From Strongyloides papillosus (taxonomy: Eukaryota > Nematoda > Chromadorea > Rhabditida > Strongyloididae), in contig SRSI01000051.1 of assembly GCA_005656395.1 (NCBI GenBank), positions 186,001 through 250,000 of the forward strand: DNA of 64,000 bases, read 5' to 3'. Every line of letters begins with the position of its first letter. Position 1 is the first letter of the stretch. The position numbers and the translations under genes are program-made. Below, in pieces: positions 35,685-48,051 of the stretch. Below the pieces are notes generated by a model. The model saw nothing but the letters and a program-made list of their open reading frames with translations, ran no database searches and was not told the DNA's origin.

Positions 35685-36641
35685 CACACAAAAAATAAAA
35701 AGGACAAATTTTGACAAATCTATCTATAATGCAAAAAAATGTCCCACCATTTTAAAAAATTGAATATTATTTAAATTTTATAAATATCAAGAGGCAGCAA
35801 AAATTTTAAAACGATGCAAAATATTAGGTTGTCGCATACATTTTGCCGTTCTTTTACAAAAATATATATGTATGACTTTTTAAATTAACGTGGCTTTTTT
35901 TAATTTTGATATTTTTTATGACATTATGCTCATTTTAGATCCCAACTTGCTTTTTTTCTTTATTTTATAGAAGACGCTATTAAAGTTAATTTTGCTTGAA
36001 GTTATAAATGTTTAAATAAAAATCACCAATTTAAACAGTTTATTAACAACAATAAGTTTAGAAATTTGGAAATTTTATAACAATAATAATGAAAAGTAAT
36101 AATTATTTAAACACACAAAACATTATTAATCAAAAATATTATTTTAGTTTTCGTCTTATTTTAAATTAAAATATGTAAAACTTTTTTTACTATAAATAAA
36201 AATCTATATTATTTATAACTTTTCATAAGTTTGATTGTAAAAGATGATCTTAAAGACATTATAAAAAAATTTAGACTATCAAATATGAAAATTTCATATA
36301 AAAATATAATTTATAATTGCTCAAACTATTGAAAAATAAAAAAAATGTACTGTAATATGTTAAAAATGTTTTTTTTATGAAAGTGTTTGTAATTATATTT
36401 AAAATTAAATTCTAACCTTGCATTTTAAAATTTATTGTAGAAAACAACTTAAGTTTTAAAATAAAAAAAATTTACTAAAAAATAAAAATTTATTTTAACA
36501 ATCCTCTAATTATTGTTTTAATTTTTAAATACGAAATAGTTGAGGGAAAATTAGCCGCAAATCAAGGAAATTCAAATTTTTTTAGGTGGGACAAATTTGT
36601 TACATTTTATGCAAACCTGTGTCCTTTTTATTTTTTGTGTG
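35685..36641. mobile_element. 957-bp non-autonomous DNA element, copy 2
   Basis: Perfect 21-bp ends: CACACAAAAAATAAAAAGGAC read inverted at 36621-36641. The inside aligns to the copy at 20551-21500 over its whole length, including the GTCCCACCA and TAGGTTGTCGCATA segments. No coding frame. Confidence 0.78.
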
Positions 36642-36744
36642 TTCTATTGTCTTGACATTCTAGAACTTATTGTTTTATCAATATTAATAAAATTTACTTA
36701 AAAAAAACGTAATTTAAATTGAATAAGCTACCACAAGTTAAAAC

Positions 36745-39700
36745 AGGTACAGATTGGAAGGAAATTAAATATTCAATTATATTATTGTAGTATTATATAT
36801 CTGCCTTTTTGATTAAATAAATAGTTTTTACTAGATCTTTGTTTTTATCTGTTTCTTTCATTGTATATACGTGTTATTTACTTGTAGGCTTTATCAGTAA
36901 AAGTCACTTAGGAAAATCGAGAAAGAGATGCGTAAGATACTTTCTCAACTTGATCCCGAAAATCTAATTTCTGAGAAGGATATTACCCTTTGTGCAAAAA
37001 ATTATCTTAGAAAAGAACTAGCAGATTGCTAACTATATTTAGCAAGTAAGAAAACTTGTTGATGATATTTTGAGCGTTAAGGAGCCTCTTCTTAAAACGT
37101 TTTGAATCACTGACTGATAAATTGCGATATACGTGAAACCTATCAATAAGTCTTTAAGGAAAACGTCTGTGATGAATTAGAGTTTACTTGTTTTTTATTT
37201 TTAAAAAGATGTTTTCAATAGTCACTTAAATAAAATTAATTTAATATTCGAGATTAGTAAAATAACCGTTTTGAACAAGAAAATCAGTTATACAGGTTTA
37301 ACAGTTGATTTGTAAGTCTATCAGTACATTAAAGATATGGATCAAGCTGATAAAAGCATCATGGAAAGTTTTCACTTGAAGATTGGAAGCCAAGTACAGT
37401 GGTTGACTCTTCGGAAAAATGACTCAGGAAAAAGTTAAAAGTTTTAAGATCGATAAATGTAATTTCCAATCTGATGCTGAAAAACTTTTTAAGATATATC
37501 GTGTAGCTTATCCGAATCGTGATAAAGTGGAAATGATTTAAAAAGCTCACGAGTTACTTGCAAACAACTCTAAAATCTGAGATCGTATACAAAGAATTCT
37601 GGCAAGCTATAAGAATTACATACAAATGGTTGATAGTGCTGTTATCTTCATGAAAAATGTGTCAAAAAAATGTATTTTGTTGAAAAATTAGATAACAGAA
37701 AGTCTTCTGTTTAATGTATTCATTGCAAATCGACCGGTTACAAAGAATATTAGTGTAATAAGAAACTTGGTATCTATTACTCGTGTGGTTCAAAGAATTA
37801 CAAAATTAAAGATTGTCCTGAGAAAGCTGTTACCAATGATTCAAAGAAAGATATCCAACGTATCAACAAACTTGCCATCGATAGAGAATTGCTAATTAAA
37901 ATGAGAATATTTGATAGTAAATCTAAAACCAGTTCTCATATATATTTTTTGAATTCTGGTTAAGATGTTATTTTATGTCGTCACTTGATTCTGCAGTCGT
38001 TCTGAATTTGAAAATCTAACCTATTGAAGAATTCGGCGAATGTTGGTAAAAGTACTGAGTTGAAAGTTAACTATGAATCACATGTAAATGAATTAGTGAA
38101 AATAAGATTATTGATGTAAAGCTAGGAATTTTATAAACAGAACTTATGCTAAGCATAAAATATGTTCATGTAATAATTGGAAATTATGTACTCAGATTTA
38201 GTGGCACTCATTTCATGAACTATAACAAAACGACAGTCCATTTAAAAAATGTTAAATATCTTACAATACCTTCTACAAACAAAAATGATCCAGAAGTTCA
38301 AGTAGTTTTTAAAAGATTTCTAAGAATGAATCAGCCCGTGAAATGTAGTGAAATGGAAAACATTAGGTAAATATGAACGTGCTTTTGCTGTAGATTTAAA
38401 TGAATTAGGTACTTTTTCCTAGGTGGTTAAAAATTTGAATTTAAAAAAAATGTAACTTTTTCCAAAATATATTGTTATACAAACCCAGCACATGTTTAAG
38501 ATAAAATAGATACTCAAGTTGACAATTTGATTGTTAATGACATTCTTGAGAAATGTGATATACTAAAGTTTATTTCAAATTTAATTGTATCGAATCGTAG
38601 GAAAGATTATAAGAAACGTAATTTTGCCCATTTGAGAACACAAAATTCTTGCATGGAAAATATTCCCACTTATCCTGCTAGTTCTAAGACTGTTATTGCT
38701 GAGTTGTCAAGTGCCAAATGGTATATAAAATTGAATCTTTGCGTGGATACCATCACTTATTGCTGTCCTCGTCTATTAGTGATTATTTTTCAATTTTCAC
38801 TAGTAAAAGTTTATACCGTTTCATCCGTATATCTTTTGAATGCATCAATTCAATTGTTTATTTTCAGCATAAAATGAAAGCTGCGTTGCCTGAAGTTCAA
38901 CGAAAATATGCTGATCAATCCAAATTCAATGCTGGTATCATTGCTAATTGATGATCTGTTAGCTTGTGCTGATACACGTCATTAGTTATTTCAATTGATT
39001 GACGAAATCTTAAATGTTTTTTAGAAATCAGGAGCCAAGTTAAAACGTGACGAGTGTTCTTTCTTTCCAAATGAAATTAATTTTCTTTCTTACACGACTT
39101 CAGGAGAAAATGTTAAGCATTTATAATGGATAGATTAGTTTTGGTAGAGTGTAAGATCCCACAACCTTACAGTAGGGATATTAATATATTGTTTTTTATA
39201 TATGTTTAATTTAATAAAGTTTTATAAGGTACTTTCTATATTTTGACAGCATTAAAGTTTGCATTAGTTAACACTACTCAATATCAAGTATTAAGCACTG
39301 TGTCTCAAATTCGTAGATGGCTTGGATTAGTATGATAATTTACGAAACATGTTGCTAATCTTCATATAATTTTGAATTTCGTTTTGACGTTTGCTTAACA
39401 AGAATACACTGTTTGTATTTGACGAGTCTATATAAATGCATTTAACAAAGTTAACTCTAATTTAGATCCTTTATCAATATTACTCATTGTAAACTCTCAA
39501 AGGGAATATTATCTTGAAGTGGATTCTTCAATTGTGGCTATAGGAACTATTATTATTAAGAAGAATAAACATAGCCAGTTACAACCAATCTCATATTTTT
39601 TAAAAAGGTTTGATCAAAATTTTAAACCTCCTAAGTTAATGTTCTTGAACTAAGTGGAATTATTTTTGTATTACGTCACTTTTTGCTATTATTAATTTCG

Positions 39701-41255
39701 TAACTGACATAAACATAATAATAACTTTAAAATTTTATGTACCGATCTTAAAAATTATAAGGCTTATATAAAATATAATAACATACTAATTTAAATAACA
39801 ATACTAATGTATATTTAAAATATAATATTCATTTTATTCAAATTCCATTTATATCAGTAACTGTCATTACAGACTATAAACCTTTGATAAGTTTTATCAA
39901 ACATAGAAAATTACCTGAATTCGTTAACACGCTCACATTGAATCTTCTAGCATGCAGTTACAATATCAGAATGGCAAAACCATGTATGGAAGCGATGTTT
40001 TATCAAGATAATTCAGAAGAATGGTTAAGAAAAACGATAATGAACTACTCAAGCGGAGCATAGAGAAAGTGAATTCTATCTTAATGATGAGGAAAAGTTA
40101 AATTAATTACATGTTTTCTTGTTTTATTTAGGAAATGCTAAAGCTGGTAATTTACTTCAAAAATATTAAACGAGCGTACTTGATATCGTTAACAAGTATA
40201 AAAAATATATAAAATTTTCCAATACATGTCAACAGGTTACTTAACATTTGTCAGTGCATGAAACTTGAGAGCTATTTTGAAATATGCACTTGAATCTGTT
40301 ACAATTTATATGAAAGATTCTATACATGAGACTCCTTAAGGTTTTCAATATATATTTAACTGTAATTATACATTCTCACGTTTCTCTGATTCAAGCCTTT
40401 ATACTCTACTGTATCTTCTGAATTTATTAATACTTTTAAAGATCTCATATACTTGTTTGGTTCGGCATAGATAATTCGTATTAATAATTCGAAAACATTT
40501 TCTGGTAATGTTTTTGGTCTAGAAATGAAATTACTTAAAATAAATGTTAAATATGAGTTACATTATAACAACAACTTAGAATCAAAGAAATGTTTGGTAC
40601 TTTAACAAGAGTATTGATGAAACTCCAAACAGATGATGAAAGTGTCAGTTGAGCTAGTAAACTTTTACGTATAACCTTTGTGTTAAATACTACATATAAA
40701 GAAAGTCCTTCTGTTTATCCACGATTTTTGGTCTTACTAGAAGATTAGGTTAGTTATGTGTGTAAAAGAATTAAAAAAGTAGTACTCGATGGAATTAATG
40801 ATAGAAAAGACCAAGTTGTCATACGAGAAAGAGGAATTAAAATAAAAGAGTCTGACATAATAAGAACAAAAAAAAGTAAATAGAAAATACGAATCTCTCT
40901 ATAAATATCTTGTTATAGTTGACGAAGTAATCAACTATCGCATGGTTTATAAGCTATTGTAAGATCAAAAAAGTAAAGGTAAAAGTGAAAAAAAAAGCTG
41001 TTCGGTTACTCAAGTGAAGACGGTCAAAAAAGTTAAAGATAATGGTAAGAGAACGAATGTTAGTCCGTTTCTACTAGACAACGTTCGAATAAAGTCAAAA
41101 TCGCTGTACAAAACTTTAAGATGTGGAAGTGAAATTTGAGTAAATTACCATAAATCAAACAAATGTAGACGCCAGAAAAATTGAATATTAAATTATATAT
41201 TTGTATTTATATACATCTGCCTGTTTGATCGAATGAATAATTTTTACTACATAAT
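36745..41255 (+). mobile_element. Decayed Ty3/gypsy-type retrotransposon
   Basis: Many stops, but ordered relics on the + strand: a gag-like start (MRKILSQLDPENLISEKD) near 36928; two zinc knuckles near 37715-37820 with Cys or His changed to Tyr; an RT piece IDDLLACAD near 38950 and thumb GAKLKRDECSFFP near 39030; RNase H EVDSSIVAIGTIII near 39515; integrase C-terminal part near 40590-40720 (RVLMKLQTDDES, then FVLNTTYKESPS). A degenerate direct repeat of about 70 bp (ATCTGCCTxTTTGATxxAATxAAT) at about 36755-36838 and 41178-41251 may be what is left of the LTRs. Substitutions are mostly C-to-T or G-to-A. It lies between LEIT genes 1 and 2. Confidence 0.75.
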
Positions 41256-41652
41256 ATTCATGTTACTTTTAATAGTGAGTAACGATATATTATTTTTATT
41301 ATTAAGAGATGATGTTAGAAATAATATTTATTCTAATATTGCATTGATAAAAGTACATAATTTATCTGTTATTTCGAGAAGATCACTTTGCTCTTTAACA
41401 AAATATGTAAAACAAATTTTAAAGTAAAATAAAGTCTGCATTTAATTAATATTTAATGACAAATTTTTTCATAGTATGACTTTGTTAAAAGTATTATTCT
41501 GAGTTATTAAAAATTGAATATTTTACATCTCTATAATTTATATCAATACATACGTGTATGTTAAAAATATAAATATTGTAAAAGGTGAAAAAACTTATTA
41601 ATATTTTATTTTAGGTTTTAACAAAACTGTTTAATTTAAATAGTTTAATAGA

Positions 41653-42135
41653 ATGAATATTAAATATCTTTTTTGGATTCTTATTATCAATTTTATTCTT
41701 ATAAATTGTGTATGTTTATATCATAGTTTTTATGCATTTATATTTTAGAATTCTGGTTCACCTGGGAAAAAAGTAGAATATGATGGTTCGGAAGAAACTG
41801 AAGAAGACAGACGTAGTTTAGAAATTACTAAACAGGCTGTTAAAATATTAAGTGAAATTTATAACATTATCAATCCTGAAAATAACAGAGAAAGTAACAG
41901 TGATGTTAGAGTCATACATACTAGTTCTAAAAGAAAAAATAGTATTTATAATCATTCTTTATATCAAGGTGATATTTTGCTTGAATCAAATGACGCTTTA
42001 GAATTAATTGCAGAAGCAAAAACAATAGCTGAAGAAAAGCATGTTAATATTAACCATATTAATACAGAAATTGAAATTGATGGTAAAAGAGTAGAGTTTA
42101 GTACTAAAGATACTTCAAACAATAATGGTGAATAA
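41653..42135 (+). CDS. LEIT-family secreted protein 2
   Basis: Exon 1 41653-41709 (19 codons, signal peptide MNIKYLFWILIINFILINC), intron 39 bp (GTATGT...TTTTAG), exon 2 41749-42135; 147 residues. The shared blocks are SLEITKQAVKILSEI at about 42-56 and HSLYQGDILLESNDALELI near 90-110, then a helix-like tail AEAKTIAEEKHVNINHINTEIE that parallels DAKKNNVDIHDINTVIN of gene 1. The coding frame is open from end to end. It is shorter than gene 1 because the acidic N-terminal segment and the linker between blocks are reduced. Function unknown. Confidence 0.82.
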
Positions 42136-42985
42136 AGTAAATAAGAAAATGAAGAAGCAAATAATTACAGTTTTTATTTTGTTATAGCAAAAAATTTTCT
42201 ATAACTAAAATTTATACCATGAAATTTTTTCAATATATCATTAGAAAGAAAAGTACATTATTATGAATAATTTTTAAAATAAGATTTATTATTTACTCAA
42301 ATTTCTTGTTGAAAAATCACACTGTTTTCGATTCTTCTCGGCCCCCTAAAATTAATAAGTAAAAAATCTATTTTGCGACATACAAGATAAGATCAATTAC
42401 AAATACTTATAAAAAATTATCATAATGTATTGAAATTTTTTAATAAAATTGTGGATATTATATTTATTAAAAATTCATCGCTAATTTATAATAATATTTT
42501 TACCTTTGATCTACGTGACACCTTCTAAATTATTAATCGATATTTTATTATTAATCAATACCTCATCACTTTTCCAAACTTTTTAATAAAATACTTTCTG
42601 GCCTATTGAAAATCTTATTCAACCAATTATTCAAAAAAATTGAAATACCTTTTAACATTTTAAAGTATCGTATTAATACTTAAAATATTAAAAATTGATA
42701 AAAACAATCTTGAAGATTTAAAATCATTATTCATAAATTTGGCTTACTAGAAACTCTTCTAGAGTGTTATGTGAACAAAACTACAAATAGCAGAAATGTT
42801 GATTTTAAAGTAATATGAGAGTACAACTTTATGTTTTTTAAATTTAATTTTTAAAAATGTATAGTTAAGGCAAATAATTATTCAAAGTTTTACCAAACAG
42901 AACAATTTATATAAAATCTGAAAATTTAAATATACTATCACATGGAAACTAACATACATATTAAATAGAATTCAAACATTAAAAA
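42136..42985. other. Spacer between LEIT-family genes 2 and 3
   Basis: 850 bp, AT-rich. I see no open frame with coding character or repeat. Confidence 0.4.
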
Positions 42986-43780
42986 ATGAAGCATTTTTTT
43001 ATGCTTATATATATTACTTCTATTTTGAATTATGTAAGTTTATTTTCTTCATTAAATACGGAAGTATTATTATAGAATCTTGGTTCAAGTTTGTCATTAA
43101 ATAATATTGATCACGATGCAAAAAACTCTATTTCATCTTTACGTGGCATAATTATAAAACGTATTTCAATGACACAATATAATTTTGTTTTACCAAATCT
43201 TCCTTTACATTTTTTAAACTTTTTAAAAAGAATTAATTCAAATAATATGCCTAAAAAAGACCATGATGGTGATTTGCAACGTAGTAGAACAAAAAAAAAT
43301 AAAAACGGTAAATTTAACGTGAATGATTAATATAAAGAATCTTTAGAACATTCTGGTGATAACACCGCAATTACTTCAACATATACTACCAAAGATCATA
43401 GTGATGAGAATGAAAATAAAAACAAAGGAGAAAGCAAAAGTGAAGATGATGAAAAGTCTGCTATCGAGAATGAAGAGAAAGATTTAGAGATTACAAAAAA
43501 TGCCACTAATGTATTAAATGATTTAGAGAAAAAAATTTTAATAAAAGAACATAAAATAAAGCCAGAAGGGAAAAAGAGAAAAAATAAAAAAGAGGAAAAA
43601 AATAAGAAAAAATCTAAAACTATGGTAAAACCAATGGAAAGCCCGAGTTTATTCCAAGGAGATATAATTCTTACAAACGCCCAAGCTAAAAGATTAGTTA
43701 ATGCAGAAATGAAAAGAGCATGAAAAATGAGAGTTAAAGTTCCAAGATATAAGTCTAAATTGAGATTCATGAGGGAGTAA
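42986..43780 (+). pseudogene. LEIT-family secreted protein 3, two in-frame stops
   Basis: Exon 1 42986-43033 (16 codons, MKHFFMLIYITSILNY), intron 42 bp (GTAAGT...TTATAG), exon 2 from 43076. The frame is open except for TAA at 43328-43330 and TGA at 43721-43723; the last stop is 43778-43780. Past the first stop the frame encodes the family blocks KDLEITKNATNVLNDLEKKI and PSLFQGDIILTNAQAKRLV, separated by a Lys-rich linker, so these stops interrupt a gene that was once intact. The second stop falls in the tail shared with genes 1 and 2. It could still express a 100-residue N-terminal product ending NVND, but that lacks both conserved blocks. Confidence 0.78.
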
Positions 43781-44455
43781 ATATTACTTTGCTTAATTGT
43801 TTACAATATATCTTCCAGTTTACATTTACTTATTTTTAAAATATTCGTGAAATTTTAAATTATATCAAAAAATACAAGCAAATATTTTTATAATTTTGTT
43901 CTATAATTTTCAAAAGTACATTAGTGTTGGAATTATACTTTCTTTGTTCACAAATTTTCAAAATTAAAACTACAATTCTATGTTTTTTATTTTAAATATT
44001 CTAGTAATTATGCATGAAACTTTTATCTCTGCAAATTGGATTTTTGACATATAAATTTTATTTTTTATATGCTTCGTAGTAATAAAATATTTATAGTAAA
44101 TTTTATATTTGGCCATTATACATCTACATGACGAATACAATTATTAAAATATTAAAACACTCACAACTAATTAACTAATTACTAATTTATAAGTATTAAT
44201 AACAAGATTTCCACTTCTCCTTTTACTAGAATAAAACCCCTAAAATGTAATATTAATTTATATTGGATTTTGGGCCACTCGTGATAAGTTAATACAATAA
44301 AATAACCAATGTCATGATTTTTTCAGTTTTTTTTATTATTTGCAATCATCATGTTTGAGGTAAATGTTTAATCTATAAAATAACAAAACATTTCTTCAGG
44401 ATTATAATTTTATAAAAATAAATAAACACCTAAATTAAACGGAAATAATATTAAA
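43781..44455. other. Intergenic AT-rich stretch
   Basis: Between convergent LEIT gene 3 and astacin-like gene 1. Nothing recognised. Confidence 0.4.
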
Positions 44456-45763
44456 TTATTTTCTTCTCTTTACTTCCCTGTATGATATTCTTACTTCATG
44501 GTTATTTTCTAGACCATGGTATATCAATAATGTTCTACTAAATGTAGGTGGAATTGAAATATTTCTGTAACTTCCACATAATACAAGACCTGTAGCACCT
44601 TTGTCATAACGATATTTAATTTCAAGACCTTTATTTTGAACACACGGCAAGAGTCTCTCTGTTTCGACTTTTTCAACAACCAAAGCAACATTCCTACCTG
44701 CTCTTGTATCAATGGCGATAACACATTTTTTCTTTCCTTTTAATACCAATCTTCTCTTTGATTCTGTAGCAAAAAGTCTTTTTTTTCTTCCACAATATCC
44801 AACAGATTTAGTAATTTTTGTACATGTTTTTCCAGCATAACCAGGTGGACAATTACATACACCACAATCAGAACTAAAATATCCACCGTGCTTACAACCT
44901 GTAACCAAATTATAAAATTTAGTTATTAAGGATAAATTTTAAATATTATTATATAGAATTTGAACATTATTTATATATGTGCTAAATAGTGGGTAACACC
45001 ACTTAATAAATTTTTATTACTAACCTTTAAATTTCTTAGCACAAAAGCTCTTACAATGAACATCATTAATTTTTTTAAGATCATTATGAGAAAATTCCTC
45101 TCTTTGACCAACCATATGTATGTAAGCTGATGATTTTAATACTTCATATGCATTTCTTCCATTTTTTGAACCAAATGAAATTTCTGGCATCATAATTGAA
45201 CCGTAATCAAAAGCTGTATTGAAAATACGGGTATTTCTACCTTTCTCCTTTTGATACAATGATTTAAATTTCTCATCTATTCTATCCCAGTTAATTGTTA
45301 CATATTTATCTCTATCGTGACGAGATGTTTCTAATTGCAATCCAAATGCACGTCCAATCATATGCTTTATACATCCTAATTCTTCTGAACATTTTTCTGT
45401 CAAGTGAACAAATGAAAGTTTTTCCTTATATCTGTCATTAAAAACAGCCAGCTTGTCTTTTAGTAGAAAATTAATACCATCACTCGGTAGTTCTTTTGTG
45501 TATTCTTTAAATTTTAAGCATGTATGATTGTTAAGGTATACCAAAGCTTTTTTGATTAATAACTTATTTAATTTTCTATTATTTATATAGAATCTTACAG
45601 GATTTGAAAATTTTACACTACGCCGTACTTCAATTGATCTTTTATCTCTTTCTGAAAAAATGTCATCTTCACTTTGAGACTGAAAAAAAATTTAAAGAAA
45701 CTAAATTTTGAAACTTACAACTACAGATAAACCCAGTAAACATAGTAAAATACGTAAAAACAT
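44456..45763 (-). CDS. Astacin-like protein 1, catalytically dead, EGF and CUB domains
   Basis: Exons 45719-45763, 45025-45679 and 44456-44898; introns of 39 and 126 bp; 380 residues. Signal peptide MFLRILLCLLGLSVV, a short prodomain ending in a basic DKRS site, then the astacin fold. The zinc site, normally HExxHxxGxxHE, reads HMIGRAFGLQLE at residues 121-132: the catalytic Glu is Met, the second His is Arg and the third is Leu. The SRHDRDKYVTINWDRI segment after it and the Met-turn (FDYGSIMM) are kept, so the fold survives. A one-EGF module (GCKHGGYFSSDCGVCNC) and a CUB-like domain with YDKGATGLVLCG follow. Astacins with EGF-CUB are expanded in Strongyloides. The 126-bp intron before the EGF is missing in its two paralogues. 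Likely a secreted binding pseudoprotease. Confidence 0.9.
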
Positions 45764-45799
45764 TTTATCGAATTTAATAAATCTTGTATAAAATTTGTC

Positions 45800-45810
45800 T
45801 TTTTATATGA
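45800..45810 (-). promoter_or_regulatory. TATA-like element of astacin-like gene 1
   Basis: On the minus strand TCATATAAAA lies about 40 bp before the ATG at 45763. The same motif is at similar distance before the two paralogues (48091-48100 and about 50977-50984). Confidence 0.55.
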
Positions 45811-45875
45811 TATTTTGTTTTATTAGTATTCATCTAATAAGATCAAATTATTACGATTTTTAATGATATAATCTA

Positions 45876-46163
45876 CCGGGTGGCCAGCCAATTTCTTCCT
45901 GTCATAGATAATTTCGTCTACACTGTTCCAAAATAATGAAAATTTAATTTTTTACAGATTTGCAATATCTTTTCGTAAATCTTAAAAGTTAATTATACTC
46001 AGCTTTTAAGATAATGTATTTTTATATTAAAATAATCTAAAAATTCTCGGACGTATAAAACATCGATAGATAAAAATTATTTACCAGTATATGAAAAAGT
46101 ACTCCTAAACGGAAAATATGTCAACAAATTATTGTCAAATAGAGAAATTGGACGGCCACCTGC
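45876..46163. mobile_element. 288-bp CCGGG-ended MITE, copy 2
   Basis: TA on both sides. Starts CCGGGTGGCCAGCCAATTTC and ends GAAATTGGACGGCCACCTGC. It has exactly the length of copy 1 at 23421-23708, with a diverged interior. It sits just upstream of astacin-like gene 1, about 110 bp from its ATG, so it may contribute to or disrupt that promoter. Confidence 0.8.
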
Positions 46164-46865
46164 TATGAATGTACAAATGTGTTAGTAATTTTTTGTATTT
46201 TAATATTAAAATATTTTTTTGCACTAATAGAAATTATAGTTAAATTCAACACAGTAATAAATCAATACTGTACTATTTTTGTTTATGCTATCTTTTTTTC
46301 AACAGTTATGTATAAAAAAATTAATAAATTTCAAGTATACTATAATCTAAAATAAAAAATATTAGAATAAATCTTTAATTTTAAAATTCTTTTTTATTAA
46401 TTTTAATTTTTCAACTTTTTATAATTAAACAATAATATTTCGACATCAAATTGTTAAGTTTATGCTCTAATAAACACATATTTAACTAAAAATATGTGTA
46501 AAACAATTTAAAATATGGATAATCTATCTTAAAAATAAAAACTTAATATTACAAATACATTACTTATATAATTGTTAGAAATTAGAAATATTAAACTTTT
46601 TAATTTTTAATCCCGTAAAATATAGAAAAAATTATGATAATATTCGTATTTATCGATCTTCTTCCAGCATACAATCTTAAGTAAATTATTGATTTCAACT
46701 ACTTAAAGTATAACCATAAAAATTCTATTAAAAACGTTAATATGTTTAAAAAAACCTTTATTTAAATTAGTCGTTGAATTGAAATATAATTAAATAATAG
46801 AAGAAAATTTATGCAATTATATTATAAATTCAAAGACTTGAAAATAATATCTTTAAATTATACAA
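46164..46865. other. Spacer between astacin-like genes 1 and 2
   Basis: 700 bp AT-rich, no features recognised. Confidence 0.4.
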
Positions 46866-48051
46866 TTACCTTCTTCTTGTTCTTCTAACTTCTTTGTACG
46901 ATATTTTTATTGTATCCTCTTTGTGTAAACCATAATATATCATTACTGCTCTGCTAAATGTTGGTGGAATTATAACATTTTTGTAAAATCCACATAATAC
47001 AAGACCTGTAGCACCTTTATCATGTCTATATTTAATTTCAACTCCTTTATTTTCAACACAAGGTGTACGTTTTTCGGTACTTACTCTTTCAACAACTAAA
47101 GCAAGATTTGTTCTTGGTCTTGAGTAAAATCCAATAACACATTTTTTTAATCCTGAAAGTTGTATTGTTTTCTTTGTTTTTTTCGCATATAAAAATCTTT
47201 TTCCACAGTCACCTTGTGAGGCTTCGAGTTTTTCACAATATTTTCCTTTATAACCAGATGGACAGTTGCATATGCCGCAGTTGGGACTTGGATATCCGCC
47301 ATTTTTACAATTTCTTATTTTTTTGCCACATTGACCACCACAAAATACATCATTAATTTTTTTAATATCACTGAAAGAAAATTCTTCTCTTTGACCAACC
47401 ATGCTTTCATATAATTTTGATCCTTTAGTTGTGTATGCTTTCTTTCCTTTCATAGCTCCTTCTGTTATATTTGGCATCATGATTGAGCCATAGTCGAAAG
47501 CTGTGTTGAAATAACGGCTTTTGAAACCTTTAACTTAAGAATATAATTTTTTTGATTGTTGTTCAATATTATTCCATAAAATTTTTACATAATGATTTCT
47601 ATCATAACGAGCTGTTTCAAAATGCAATCCGAATGCACGACCAATCATGTGTTTCATACAACCCAATTCTTTAAGGCATTGTAATGTTATAGAAACATTT
47701 GAAAGTTTGTCTTTATAATATTTGTATTCAACACTAAGGTCAGGTTTTTTATAGAAATTTATACCATCTTTCTTAAGTGTTTGTTTTACTTCTGTAAATT
47801 TTAGACATGTGTAATGTTCAAGGTGATTCAATGCTTCTAGTATATTTTTCTTATTATTTATATTTGTGTCAATGTAGTATTTTACAGGTTTTGTATAATT
47901 AAAGTTATTTTGTACTCTAATTATTCTTTTATCTCTTCTTAAATAATCTTTATCATTGCTTTCAATCTAAAAAAATATTCTCAAAAAGTTAAGAATAAAT
48001 ACTTACAGGAATACATAAACCCAATAAAGGTAGTAAAATAGAGAAAAACAT
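46866..48051 (-). pseudogene. Astacin-like protein 2, one nonsense codon
   Basis: Exon 1 48007-48051 (signal peptide MFFSILLPLLGLCIP), intron 40 bp, exon 2 46866-47966 (1101 bp, the same length as in gene 3). The only defect is TAA at 47535-47537 where gene 3 has AAA (Lys) in the LYSKVKGF segment, between the zinc-site region and the Met-turn. The lost site reads HMIGRAFGLHFE as in its relatives (Glu to Met, His to Arg, His to Phe). EGF-like (NGGYPSPNCGICNC) and CUB-like regions downstream are open and very similar to gene 3. Either a fresh loss of function or a sequencing error; no intron precedes the EGF. Confidence 0.87.

Noticed and set aside
38146..38951. Short plus-strand frames that look like small genes
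   Set aside because: They are pieces of the decayed gypsy-type pol gene, as shown by RT and RNase H relics before and after them.
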